From: Microvirga sp. BSC39
GTDB lineage: Bacteria > Pseudomonadota > Alphaproteobacteria > Rhizobiales > Beijerinckiaceae
DNA: 64,000 nt
Assembly (NCBI RefSeq): GCF_000739015.1
Contig: NZ_JPUG01000080.1
Span: forward strand, 45,727 to 109,726
Direction of reading: 5' to 3'
Positions within the stretch are counted from its first letter, which is position 1, and each line of letters starts with the position of its first letter. Made by a program: the position numbers and the translations under genes. Under the pieces are notes generated by a model. The model saw only the letters and a program-made list of their open reading frames with translations, was not told the origin of the DNA and did not search any database. Shown here one piece after another: positions 43,215 to 51,713 of this stretch.

Positions 43215-44816
43215 CTAGATCACGAAGAAGTCCGAAGCAGTCATTTTTAGGTTCTTGGATATTGTGGCGAAGGCTACGGCTTTGGCTGCACCTATCCCAT
43301 CTGCATCGTAGTAAAGTACGCCTTTCTCCTTATTATAGATTATACGATCTTCCGCGTCTTTTGCGGAACTCCCAATTTGGAAGGCATCCTTCGCAAGCTT
43401 TCCGGCTTTACCAACCTTCTTCATGATCCCATTTTCAAGATGTATAGTATCGTCCTTCACGATAAAATCGGTGATCTTGTCGAGGTTCGCCTTAGCATCG
43501 AGCTTGGTATTGAATACGAACGTGTCCTTGCCTGCTCCTCCTGATAAAGCGTCAGAAAGAAGTCCGCCGTTCAGTTTATCGTTGCCAGCTCCGGCAATTA
43601 GATTGTCTTTCCCTCCAAGCCCGAGAAGAACGTTTGTACCGTCCGTTCCAACGATTGTGTTATTCGTATTCGATCCAGTTAGATCCAGCGCTGCTGCGCC
43701 AACGGTTTGAGAGGCCGCGAGCGTCTCAATTTCCGCAGAGAGCCCGAGAGCGTAGCTAACCGTGGTTTCTACACGATCGAAGCCGAAGCCCGAAGCGTCC
43801 GAGACTGCATCGAACGCGTTATCTACGAGGTAGACATCGTCGCCTGCACCCCCGTCCATAATGTCTGCGCCAGCACGGCCGTCGAGAACATCGTTCCCGC
43901 CACGGCCCAAAATTGTGTTGGTTCCAGCATTGCCGACGATTGTGTTGCCTGTGTCGCTGCCAGTTAGATTGATGGTATCTAGCGCAGCTGCGTTGCTTGT
44001 CTGGAGAAGCTCGATGTCTGCGGCCATGCCAAGTATGTAGCTGATGCTTGTTGTAACGACGTCACTGCCGCCGCCGACTGCATCGATCACGATGTCACCA
44101 GCATTATCGACGAGGAAGCTGTCGTCGCCAACGCCGCCATCCATGATGTCGGCGCCGGTTCCGCCATCGAGAAAGTCATTTCCACTCTCTCCCTGCAATG
44201 TATCGGCACCACCTTGTCCGAATAGAGTATCGTTCCCTAAACCACCAGACAGGCTGTCGGCGCTTAGATCGCCTGAGGCATCTTCGGGATTGGGAGAAGC
44301 CAAAATACTGGGTCCAAAAGCGGAGTCATCTGTTATCAAGGTATTGACTGAAATTGTGCCGAAGGCCGCAAATGATGGCGCAATGGGCGAACCACCGTAG
44401 ATTATGTCATCCCCCGACCCACCTTCCAAAGTGTCAGCTCCGGTTCCTCCAAACAGGCTGTCATTGCCGGTTCCGCCGTTTAGAAGATCAAAACCCGCAT
44501 CGCCGCTGATGTAATCAGCGCCGGCGACCCCAAACAGCGCGTCATTACCGTCGCCTCCCAGAATGGCGTCGCTGTAGTTTCCTGGTAGGAAGATCCCGCC
44601 GTTTGTCTCACCATAGACTACGTCGTTGCCGCCAAGGCCTTGTAAAACATCCGTTCCTGATCCACCGATAAGATAGTCGGAGGCGTTAGAAGCTGAGATC
44701 CAATCGTCTCCAGCACCTGATCGCACGATGATGCCGGTATCACTAGGTACAAATTGGAAGTAAAAGTCGTTGTTTGCACCTACGCCAACGAATTCATTTG
44801 TTGAGTTTGTTGTCAC
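43215..44816 (-). CDS. RTX-type Ca2+-binding protein (type I secreted)
   Basis: A 533-residue protein rich in the RTX nonapeptide GGxGxDxUx (GGSGTDVLQGLGGNDVVYGE, GGTGNDSLFGGTGADTLEGG, GGLGNDTLFGQGGADTLQGE and many more). These units fold as Ca2+-dependent parallel beta rolls. The last 70 residues match the usual C-terminal secretion region and end LKMTASDFFVI. I start at GTG 44816 because GGAGGGAA lies about six bases upstream; the ORF extends five codons further. A helix-poor N-terminal 50 residues carry no known domain. Codon use and base content are more AT-rich than most neighbours. No type I secretion genes are in the window. Confidence 0.88.
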   Translation of the reverse strand: MTTNSTNEFVGVGANNDFYFQFVPSDTGIIVRSGAGDDWISASNASDYLIGGSGTDVLQGLGGNDVVYGETNGGIFLPGNYSDAILGGDGNDALFGVAGADYISGDAGFDLLNGGTGNDSLFGGTGADTLEGGSGDDIIYGGSPIAPSFAAFGTISVNTLITDDSAFGPSILASPNPEDASGDLSADSLSGGLGNDTLFGQGGADTLQGESGNDFLDGGTGADIMDGGVGDDSFLVDNAGDIVIDAVGGGSDVVTTSISYILGMAADIELLQTSNAAALDTINLTGSDTGNTIVGNAGTNTILGRGGNDVLDGRAGADIMDGGAGDDVYLVDNAFDAVSDASGFGFDRVETTVSYALGLSAEIETLAASQTVGAAALDLTGSNTNNTIVGTDGTNVLLGLGGKDNLIAGAGNDKLNGGLLSDALSGGAGKDTFVFNTKLDAKANLDKITDFIVKDDTIHLENGIMKKVGKAGKLAKDAFQIGSSAKDAEDRIIYNKEKGVLYYDADGIGAAKAVAFATISKNLKMTASDFFVI

Positions 44817-45385
44817 AATTTCCCTCCACACGGAATAATGTCCGACGCGCTACTCAGTACCTGAGCGGCTTGACCTGCGTGATGCACAGACGGAACTCCG
44901 ACTAGCGCCAACGGAAATGTGACTCGGAATTTTTGATGCCGCGCCCCTCTGGGCGAGTGGAGCGTGGGCGCATGGGGTTCCCCCACCCGCTCCCATATGG
45001 GCTGTCGTTCGGCAGTAGGAGGTGCCTCATGAAATTGCTAACTAGCAAGAGGACAGGATCGTTCAGCGGGTGGCGACTGCGAACTGCAGGCTCATTTCTT
45101 CAGCCGCCAGCTCATAGATTTGAATATTTCGGCCGAACAACACACCGGCAGTGACTAGAAGCTGACAGCCATAAACGGAAAAGATGCCGATTTGGGCGGG
45201 GAGGCGGCCCTATTATTGGCTTCTACTTGGCGTGAATTGCCGTTGTTACTGATTATTGATCCTATAGGTAATTTTTTCGTCACAGATTTATTTGAAGAGA
45301 CTCAAAGATCAAACCCCCACAATCAGGGAGCGAGTGCCTTGGTCTCTAACGGATTGTGCAGTTTGTGAAGTCTTGTCTGGTATTG
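44817..45385. other. AT-rich intergenic region
   Basis: About 570 bases upstream of the RTX gene and downstream of the AraC gene. It is visibly AT-richer than the rest, especially at 45240-45310, without a supported gene. It should contain the RTX promoter, but I do not see clear -35/-10 boxes. Confidence 0.5.
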
Positions 45386-46348
45386 TCATAGGTTTCGCAC
45401 ATCTGAGGGACTTAGTTGGTAACGCGCCCTGAATAGCCGATAAAAGGTGGAGGGTTCGACAAAGCCGACATCGAAAGCGATGTCCGCTATAGGGCGGCTG
45501 TGGCTGCCCTGCGTTCTTAGACTATCGTAAGCTCGGCGCAGTCGGCGTTCATTTACATAATCTGTAAACGTTGTACCTTGCTCGGCAAACAGGGAGCGGA
45601 TGTAGCGGGAACTCAATGACAGGTTGGCTGCTGTAGTTTCTGCACTAAGGCGCGTGCTTGTTAGATTAGCAGCAATATACTGCTTTATAGCAGCAAGCCG
45701 TGCTGCTCGAACCCCTCCAGTGCGAGCTGTCTCTTCGCCATCCCGATTTGCACCTAGAGCAAGTGCGAGAAGATCGGTAAGGTGCCTCGCAACAACAGGA
45801 CTATGAGACGTCAACCCTTCGATTGTGTGGATCAAGCGAAGGTAGTCGAACAACAGCCGGCTCTCAGGCGCTGCCATGTCGACCTTGTCAGGTGCAATAT
45901 CATCAACATTATTGACCAGGGTTGCAACTGTAGAACGTTTAAAATGGATGCACATCATCCAGCTTCCGTCAGACGTAGTCCCCTTCCAGCGACGGTCCAG
46001 AGCGGTCAGGCACCCCGAGCCCGGCCGGATCTCTATGTCACGCTGTCCAGGCTGAACTAGTCGGTAGTGACCAGCCATCCAGGAGATACATAGATCATCA
46101 TTCCCATCCGAGATAAGTGACTTCGTTCGGTTCCAAGACATGGGGTCAACGGCCCCGGAACTGGTCGTGATGTTAGGCAAGATCAGCGTTGATGTATTAA
46201 GCCTCAGACGCCCTCCCTCTGCAGGGGCAAGGTCAAGGCGCATTGCAATGTTGCCAAAGAACTCCCGCGCCACAGCTTCACGCTCACGTGCTGGAATGGC
46301 ATCAGTCGACATGATCAATCGCGAAGTGGTGCCGGGAATGATGGACAT
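45386..46348 (-). CDS. AraC/XylS family transcriptional regulator
   Basis: A 320-residue protein. The C-terminal double HTH (about 215-318) is clear: AIKQYIAANLTSTRLSAETT, SLSSRYIRSLFAEQGTTFTD then PIADIAFDVGFVEPSTFYRL, FRARYQLSPSDVR. The N-terminal half is the AraC-binding-like ligand domain (SISWMAGHYRLVQPG-type pattern, DGSWMMCIHFKRSTV). The ATG at 46348 has GGAG seven bases upstream. Together with the RTX gene it sits on the most AT-rich stretch of the window, so transfer is possible. Confidence 0.88.
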   Translation of the reverse strand: MSIIPGTTSRLIMSTDAIPAREREAVAREFFGNIAMRLDLAPAEGGRLRLNTSTLILPNITTSSGAVDPMSWNRTKSLISDGNDDLCISWMAGHYRLVQPGQRDIEIRPGSGCLTALDRRWKGTTSDGSWMMCIHFKRSTVATLVNNVDDIAPDKVDMAAPESRLLFDYLRLIHTIEGLTSHSPVVARHLTDLLALALGANRDGEETARTGGVRAARLAAIKQYIAANLTSTRLSAETTAANLSLSSRYIRSLFAEQGTTFTDYVNERRLRRAYDSLRTQGSHSRPIADIAFDVGFVEPSTFYRLFRARYQLSPSDVRNL

Positions 46349-46580
46349 CGTAATACTCCGATATAATGTTGTTACTTAATCAGAGCTGGATATTTTCTAT
46401 ACATTCAGAAGAATATATTGCCATTATTTCAATAGATGTTCAACATCCATCACGAGCACTGGTACGATCCGAGTGAAATGTTAAGTCTATAGCAACGGCA
46501 GCTCTGACGGAGTCGTTGAGGCTATGCGGCTTAGCGGCTTCGTGATCCACACACCTTGGCGCTCTTTGGGGAGATGAGCG

Positions 46581-46679
46581 ATGACCAAGTCTTACTCGTT
46601 GGAGCTGCGCCGCCGGGTGGCGCGCTTTGTCGAGGCAGGGCACCCTTGCCGGTTCCGTCGCGAATCGGGGGGAGCGTGA
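46581..46679 (+). pseudogene. IS630 family transposase, N-terminal fragment
   Basis: The ATG at 46581 opens MTKSYSLELRRRVARFVEAG, the start of IS630-type transposases (MxKxYSxDLRxRVxxxVEAG), but the frame ends within 33 residues (RFRRESGGA). The rest is missing. It is unrelated in sequence to the full IS630 gene at 51.7 kb, so it is a different subgroup. Confidence 0.6.
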
Positions 46680-46808
46680 GAGAATGGCAGGTCGTCGCTA
46701 CGCGCTCATGCAGCGAGCCGCTCCAATTGCCTGGCAAGCGAATGCTGCTGACTGCAGGCATATTTTGCCTGCTGTTTGCGCAGCATATGGACCAACTCGA
46801 TACCACAT

Positions 46809-47099
46809 GATGTCCGTGTGCGCATCTTCCATCGCACGGCAATACGATCCGAGCCTGATGTGTTCGCCCCACTTGCTGGCACTTGGGAGGACCCGGCGAA
46901 ATGCAGCGCCAGCTCTACACTTGGTGCGCTGCTGCTCTCGCTCGACGGTACGGACAGGGTTGCCTTCTCCCTCACACAGGGCGTCGAGATGGGCCGGCCG
47001 AGCTTGCTCAAGGGGACGTCGTGGCGCGCTGAAGATGGCTATCACTCGCGCGTCGGCGGCCATTGCATACCGATGTTCCGAAACGAAGCGCTGCTTTAG
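46809..47099 (+). pseudogene. Second, internally deleted PhzF gene copy
   Basis: The frame reads DVRVRIFHRTAIRSEPDVF then APLAGTWEDPAKCSASSTLG and GVEMGRPSLLKGTSWRAEDG, YHSRVGGHCIPMFRNEALL. It joins the region around VRIFHRTA of a PhzF protein directly to the C-terminal domain, a deletion of roughly 450 bases relative to the intact gene at 22588-23475. ATGSAS has become AKCSAS. The similarity continues beyond the stop into the noncoding flank. Confidence 0.8.
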
Positions 47100-47486
47100 A
47101 TAACCGAGTGCGCCAAGAGTATCCCTCTGTGCCATAAACAACCGGAACTTGACGAGGGCTGCTTTTGGCACGAGGCGGAAGTACACCGAATATCTCCTTG
47201 AGAAGGGTACAGCGGACGTTCCTGAAGGGCAGGGTAGCTTAGAGTTTGGCCCCAGAGTGGGCGGCCGATTGCTCAGTCCTCGTGCGCTCTTACCAGAACC
47301 CCAAAACACTGGACCTCTATTGATCTTTAGACGGTGCCCTGGCTAGGGCTTGCATACTGACAGGGGGGCAGGCACTGTGCCGATATATAACTCTTGAGCG
47401 AAACAGGAATGCAGGATTGGGATCGATCTCCCCATCTAGTTGGACACTAAAGACCGATCCGCACTTCGTTACTTCAGCCGGATTGT
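47100..47486. other. Intergenic region with dispersed repeat copy
   Basis: About 390 bases with no supported gene. Its first 130 bases parallel the flank of the intact PhzF gene (23476-23606) and contain dispersed repeat copy B. Confidence 0.6.
47156..47232. repeat. Dispersed repeat family 1, copy B
   Basis: Aligned with 23531-23606 and 62633-62707. Clear blocks are GGAAGTACACCGAATATC, ACAGCGGACGTTCCTGAA and a GGGCAG end. Confidence 0.55.
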
Positions 47487-48914
47487 CTACGCGGCGTAGC
47501 CGAACACCGACTTGATCTCAAGGAACTCCTCAAACCCAAACCGGCCCCACTCGCGACCATTGCCCGACTGCTTGTAGCCGCCGAACGGGGCCGCGGTGTC
47601 GCCGCGCGATCCGTTCAGATGCACCATGCCGGCCCGGAGCCTGCGGGCAACCCGGCGCGAGCGCTCGATGTCACCGGAAGTGACGTAGCTCGATAGACCG
47701 TAGACGGTGTCATTTGCCATTTGGATGGCGTCTTCCTCGTCCTTATAAGGCAGGATGCTCAGAACAGGCCCGAAGATCTCCTCTTGGGCAATGCGCATGT
47801 CGTTGCGGACATCTGCAAACACGGTTGGTTGCACGTAGTAACCCCGGTTGAGACCTGCGGGGCGGCCGGGGCCGCCTGTGACCAAGGTGGCGCCTTCCCT
47901 GATGCCGGCTTCGATGAGAGCCTGAATCCGGTCGAACTGGATCTGGCTGACGACGGGCCCGATCGTGGTCGAGGCAGCTCTCGGATCGCCGACCACCGTC
48001 TCCTCAGCAATGCGCCGGGTAATGGCGATCACCTCCTCCTGCCGGTCAGCCGGGACAAGGAGGCGGGTCGGAGCGTTGCAGGACTGGCCGCTATTGGCAA
48101 AGCAAGCCCGCGCGCCATGGGTGACCGCTGTGTCGAAGTCGGCGTCGTCCAGCAGGATGTTGGGAGATTTCCCGCCTAGTTCCTGGTGCACGCGCTTGAC
48201 CGTATCGGCAGCAGCCTTGGCGACGAGAATGCCAGCTCGGGTTGAGCCCGTGAAGGACACCATGTCCACATCGGGATGGCTTGAGAGAGCCTGGCCCACA
48301 TTTGGACCGCCGCCGTTGACTAAGTTGAACACGCCCGCGGGCACGCCAGCTTCGTCGAGGATCTCCGCGAAGATGAGAGCGGAAAGGGGCGCGACTTCGC
48401 TGGGCTTGAGCACCATGGTGCAACCGGCGGCAAGAGCCGGACCGACCTTGCAGGCGATCTGGTTCAGGGGCCAGTTCCAGGGCGTGATAAGCCCAACTAC
48501 GCCGATGGGCTCGCGGGTGATCAGGGTGGCATTGAGCGTCTGGTCGAACTCGTAGGTCTTCAGAACCTCGATGGCGCGGGTGAGATGGCCGAGGCCCGCA
48601 GGCACATGCCGCTCGCGGGCGAAGGCGAGAGGAGCCCCCATCTCCGTTGAGATGGCCTCTGCCAGTTCGTCCGTGCGCTTGCGGTAGATGGCGACAATCT
48701 TGCCCAGCAGGTCCAGGCGCTCCTCGCGGCTGGTCTGGGCATAGGTCGCGAACGCACGCCGTGCAGCCGCAACGGCCCGATCCACATCAGCCGGCCCGCC
48801 AGCCGCAATCGTGGCGACAGTCTCTTCCGTGGCAGGATTGGTGACTTCGATGCCGTCACGCCCCTCGGGGGCAACCCACTGGCCGTCAATGTAGAAGTGA
48901 TGATGGTATCTCAC
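47487..48914 (-). CDS. NAD(P)-dependent aldehyde dehydrogenase
   Basis: A 475-residue ALDH. The Rossmann region (ITPWNWPLNQIACKVGPALA, VLKPSEVAPLSA), the catalytic Glu (HQELGGKSPNILLDDADF) and the catalytic Cys (ANSGQSCNAPTRLLVP) are all present, as are QEEIFGPVLSILPY and FGGYKQSGNGREWG. The substrate is unknown. It starts with GTG at 48914 with GGAGG upstream. An aminotransferase C-terminus lies 32 bases upstream on the same strand, so it was probably the second gene of an aminotransferase-dehydrogenase operon that has lost its first gene. Confidence 0.9.
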   Translation of the reverse strand: MRYHHHFYIDGQWVAPEGRDGIEVTNPATEETVATIAAGGPADVDRAVAAARRAFATYAQTSREERLDLLGKIVAIYRKRTDELAEAISTEMGAPLAFARERHVPAGLGHLTRAIEVLKTYEFDQTLNATLITREPIGVVGLITPWNWPLNQIACKVGPALAAGCTMVLKPSEVAPLSALIFAEILDEAGVPAGVFNLVNGGGPNVGQALSSHPDVDMVSFTGSTRAGILVAKAAADTVKRVHQELGGKSPNILLDDADFDTAVTHGARACFANSGQSCNAPTRLLVPADRQEEVIAITRRIAEETVVGDPRAASTTIGPVVSQIQFDRIQALIEAGIREGATLVTGGPGRPAGLNRGYYVQPTVFADVRNDMRIAQEEIFGPVLSILPYKDEEDAIQMANDTVYGLSSYVTSGDIERSRRVARRLRAGMVHLNGSRGDTAAPFGGYKQSGNGREWGRFGFEEFLEIKSVFGYAA

Positions 48915-48945
48915 GTGTCGTCCTCCAGCTCAGAAGTGGTCAGTA

Positions 48946-49035
48946 TCACTTCACCAGCTGAAGTGCACGACGGATCCTGTCGACTATCTGTCCGATCTGC
49001 TCTTCCTCAATGATCAGGGGCAGAGAGCCCAGGGT
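48946..49035 (-). pseudogene. Class-III aminotransferase C-terminal remnant
   Basis: The reverse strand reads PLIIEEEQIGQIVDRIRRAL then QLVK and TGA (48946-48948). PPLIIxEEQIDEIVDxLRxAL is the typical end of class-III (GABA-type) aminotransferases. No more of the gene is recognisable upstream. It ends 31 bases before the ALDH start. Confidence 0.55.
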
Positions 49036-49754
49036 GCATAAACCCCCCAGCGCAAACGGGTCCTTGCCAAGAACGGATCTTAGAGGGGTAGCGCTATCCC
49101 ATGCTACTTCTCCGTGGCCAACGCAGTTTCGGCGAACTGTAACGCTGTACCGGAAAACGACTCGGAGATTTTCCAGGGCTCTTCAGGCGCTTCCCGAGCC
49201 TCATGTAACTTTCTACCGCAGCATACGAACAGATCAACGCAGGAGAATTCGTGTCGGAACGGTGTACAAGGGTGGGGAGTGGAGCAGAGGCCGGGCAGCG
49301 CCAGTTATGATCCGGCTCCACTCGCATGCTGGACAATCAACTCCCTCGGATCCCAAACCAAGCAGACCCACTGACAGCCCCACGCTTACATCTCAGCTGT
49401 CCGAATGGAAGATTAATGTAGCATAACCTTAGAGGGTTAGACCCACCGGATTGTATTCATGTTACTTGGCGGCTTCCTGGCTCACAACGGGATGGTGTGC
49501 GGGTGAAGCAACGCCAGTGGAACCTCTGATTGTAATCAGAGGCTCCTGGGTTCGAGTCCCAGCGCGCTCACTGACAATATCAAAGGGTTACCGGCATTCG
49601 CCCTTTGAGCGTTTTCCTTCCAGGTAGCCAGACGATCTCCGCAACTGCGCGACGTCCAATCGTCTTAGGCTGATCGGCACGCCGATGGCTAGCTTCGCCA
49701 CCATCACCCGGTTAGCATGGCCTCGACTCATTCGAGGAGGCGAGGGCGGTACGT
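48949..49754. other. Decayed stretch before the nitrile hydratase operon
   Basis: Between the aminotransferase remnant and the nthA start, about 700 bases carry no supported gene. I only see the tRNA-like fragment (49523-49570) and a small hairpin, CCTCGA/TCGAGG (49721-49737), just before nthA whose right arm runs into the purine-rich AGGAGG. It could influence initiation, but this is weak. Confidence 0.45.
49523..49570 (+). pseudogene. tRNA-like 3' fragment (threonine-type anticodon arm)
   Basis: An anticodon-arm-like hairpin CCTCTGATTGTAATCAGAGG (49523-49542, a TGT-type loop that is one base short) is followed by a good T-arm CTGGG-TTCGAGT-CCCAG (49546-49562), then CGCGCTC and A. There is no matching 5' acceptor strand or normal D-arm upstream. 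It looks like the 3' half of a tRNA-Thr(UGU)-like gene. Confidence 0.5.
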
Positions 49755-50381
49755 ATGGGGCACGACCATCACCATGATCATGACGACCACAGCCATCTCT
49801 CCGAGATCGAGCTGCGGGTTCGCGCGCTTGAGTCCATCCTAGTCGAGAAAGGCTATGTCGACCCAGCTGCCATTGATGCGCTGGTCGAGACCTATGAGGT
49901 CAATGTCGGACCACGCAACGGCGCCAAGGGGGTGGCCAAAGCCTGGGCTGATCCAGCTTACCGCGAGTGGCTCAGGACAGATGCGACGGCCGCCATTGCC
50001 TCCCTCGGCTTCATCGGGCGCCAGGGCGAGCACATGGTGGCGGTCGAGAACACCCCGGATGAGCACAACATGGTCGTGTGCACCCTGTGCTCCTGCTACC
50101 CGTGGCCGGTGCTTGGCCTTCCCCCCGTCTGGTATAAGTCTGCCCCCTACCGCTCCCGGGCTGTGCTCGATCCTCGTGGGGTTCTGGCCGAGTTTGGCGT
50201 GCACCTGCCGGAGACCACCCGCATCCGTGTTTGGGACTCCACCGCGGAGGTCCGGTACCTCGTGATCCCGATGCGTCCCGAAGGGACAGAGTGCATGAGC
50301 GAGGAGGAGCTGGCCGACCTCGTGACCCGCGATTCCATGATTGGCACCAGTCTCGCCCTGGAGCCGGAGGCGGTGCGATGA
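49755..50381 (+). CDS. nthA: Nitrile hydratase alpha subunit, cobalt type
   Basis: A 208-residue protein. The metal-binding motif CTLCSC (in VVCTLCSCYPWPVLGLPPVW) has Thr at the position that distinguishes cobalt from iron (Ser) nitrile hydratases, and both Cys expected to be oxidised are present. The N-terminus MGHDHHHDHDDHSHLSEIEL is unusually His/Asp rich. The enzyme hydrates nitriles to amides. The ATG at 49755 follows GAGGGCGG. Its TGA overlaps the ATG of the beta subunit by four bases, so the subunits are translated together. Confidence 0.93.
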   Translation: MGHDHHHDHDDHSHLSEIELRVRALESILVEKGYVDPAAIDALVETYEVNVGPRNGAKGVAKAWADPAYREWLRTDATAAIASLGFIGRQGEHMVAVENTPDEHNMVVCTLCSCYPWPVLGLPPVWYKSAPYRSRAVLDPRGVLAEFGVHLPETTRIRVWDSTAEVRYLVIPMRPEGTECMSEEELADLVTRDSMIGTSLALEPEAVR

Positions 50382-51037
50382 ATGGCGCGCAGGATCTCGG
50401 CGGTATGATGGGCTTCGGGCCGATCGCAATCGAAAAGGACGAGCCCTGGTTCCATGCTGCATGGGAACGCCGGGCCTTTGGCCTGACTCTGGCGATGGGA
50501 GCTACCGGTAATTGGAACATCGACATGAGCCGGCACGCCCGCGAGTCCTTGCCGCCGGGTGAGTATCTCTCCTCGAGCTACTACGAGATCTGGACCAAGG
50601 GTGTGGAGAAGCTGGTCGTCGCGGCAGGGCTCGTCTCCCAGGAGGAGCTGACGCGCGGCCAAACCCTTGCGGAGCCGGCACCGATCAAGCGTGTACTGAA
50701 GGCGGAGGACGTACCGGCCGTGCTGGCCCGCGGTGGTCCGGCTGAGCGCCCGATCGAGCAGCCGGCGCGCTTTGCGGTGGGTGACCGGGTCCGCACTCGC
50801 AACATAAACCCTCAGGGCCACACCCGCCTGCCGCGCTACGCGCGGAACAAGCTGGGCGTTGTTGAACTGGTGCATGGCGCCCACGTGTTTCCGGACGCGA
50901 ACGCTCATGGACAGGGCGAGCAGCCGCAATGGCTCTACACAATCTGCTTCTCGGGCCAGGAGCTGTGGGGTGAGCAGGCAGATCCGACCATCAGTGTCTC
51001 AATTGATGCTTGGGAGAGCTACCTTGAGCCGGCATGA
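50378..51037 (+). CDS. nthB: Nitrile hydratase beta subunit
   Basis: A 219-residue protein with the beta-subunit start MNGAQDLGGMMGFGPI, the N-terminal helical part (EPWFHAAWERRAFGLTLAMG, YYEIWTKGVEKLVVAAGLV) and the SH3-like C-terminal half (FAVGDRVRTRNINPQGHTRL, PRYARNKLGVVELVHGAHVF). It pairs with the alpha subunit to form the active site. I take the ATG at 50378, which forms an ATGA overlap with nthA; the frame is open earlier but that is within nthA. Confidence 0.93.
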   Translation: MNGAQDLGGMMGFGPIAIEKDEPWFHAAWERRAFGLTLAMGATGNWNIDMSRHARESLPPGEYLSSSYYEIWTKGVEKLVVAAGLVSQEELTRGQTLAEPAPIKRVLKAEDVPAVLARGGPAERPIEQPARFAVGDRVRTRNINPQGHTRLPRYARNKLGVVELVHGAHVFPDANAHGQGEQPQWLYTICFSGQELWGEQADPTISVSIDAWESYLEPA

Positions 51038-51404
51038 GGATCTAGCCCGCGTGGCCGCAGAGTTTTCGCCGATCCCTCGTGGGGATGACGGCGAACCTGT
51101 CTTTCGCGAGCCTTGGGAGGCACAAGCCTTTGCCATGACGCTCGCTCTCTACGAGCAGGGGGTGTTTACCTGGACGGAGTGGGCTGCCGCACTTTCGGCG
51201 ACGATCAAAGAGGCTCAAGCGTCTGGTGATTGTGATGATGGCTCGACCTACTATCAGCACTGGCTGTCTACGATCGAGCAGTTGGTCAGGGACAAGGGTA
51301 TTGCAAGCGAACAGACCCTAGAGGAACGACGGAACGCTTGGGATCGGGCGGCACACGCAACACCGCATGGTCAACCGATTTCGCTCGCGAACGATCCACT
51401 CTAA
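51024..51404 (+). CDS. Nitrile hydratase accessory/activator protein (beta-like, P14K type)
   Basis: A 126-residue protein resembling the N-terminal half of a beta subunit: EPVFREPWEAQAFAMTLALY, GVFTWTEWAAALSATIKEAQ, YYQHWLSTIEQLVRDKG. Cobalt nitrile hydratases usually need such a small homolog to insert metal. Its start would be TTG at 51024, which overlaps the end of the beta gene. No amidase or cobalt transporter is next to it, so the amide product must be processed elsewhere. Confidence 0.82.
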   Translation: MSRHEDLARVAAEFSPIPRGDDGEPVFREPWEAQAFAMTLALYEQGVFTWTEWAAALSATIKEAQASGDCDDGSTYYQHWLSTIEQLVRDKGIASEQTLEERRNAWDRAAHATPHGQPISLANDPL

Positions 51405-51713
51405 CAGTCTGCGAGCCTAGACCACGCACAAGATAATGATGACACTTAGCTTCATTGTCGGAACAGTGGATCGACCGCAGTGCTTGCGAGATGCATCTGC
51501 TCGACTGTCATGATCGAGCGGTACCTATAGTGCATGCAGGTCTGGATCCCAATCCTGGACTACCTGAATCGACGTCAACACAATCTTGGTATGCCAGAGG
51601 GATCCATGCTCCAGCCTGGAGCGGCTCCTGATCGGATGTCTGCTTCTGCGGACTAAGTACAGCATTGGAAGTTCTGTGGTATGTTGGTGTGTGGGAGCAG
51701 CCGGGAGGCCGCC

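Noticed and set aside
43215..44816. RTX repeats as a DNA-level tandem repeat or CRISPR
   Set aside because: The periodicity is in the protein (GGxGxD); the DNA units vary and there are no spacer-repeat units of constant length.
49721..49750. Riboswitch upstream of nthA
   Set aside because: Only a 6-bp hairpin is present near the ribosome binding site; nothing resembles a cobalamin or metal-sensing aptamer.
51535..51655. Short frame MQVWIPILDYLNRRQHN before the IS630 element
   Set aside because: It ends in the inverted repeat and has no recognisable continuation beyond the element; could be a gene broken by insertion but not supportable.
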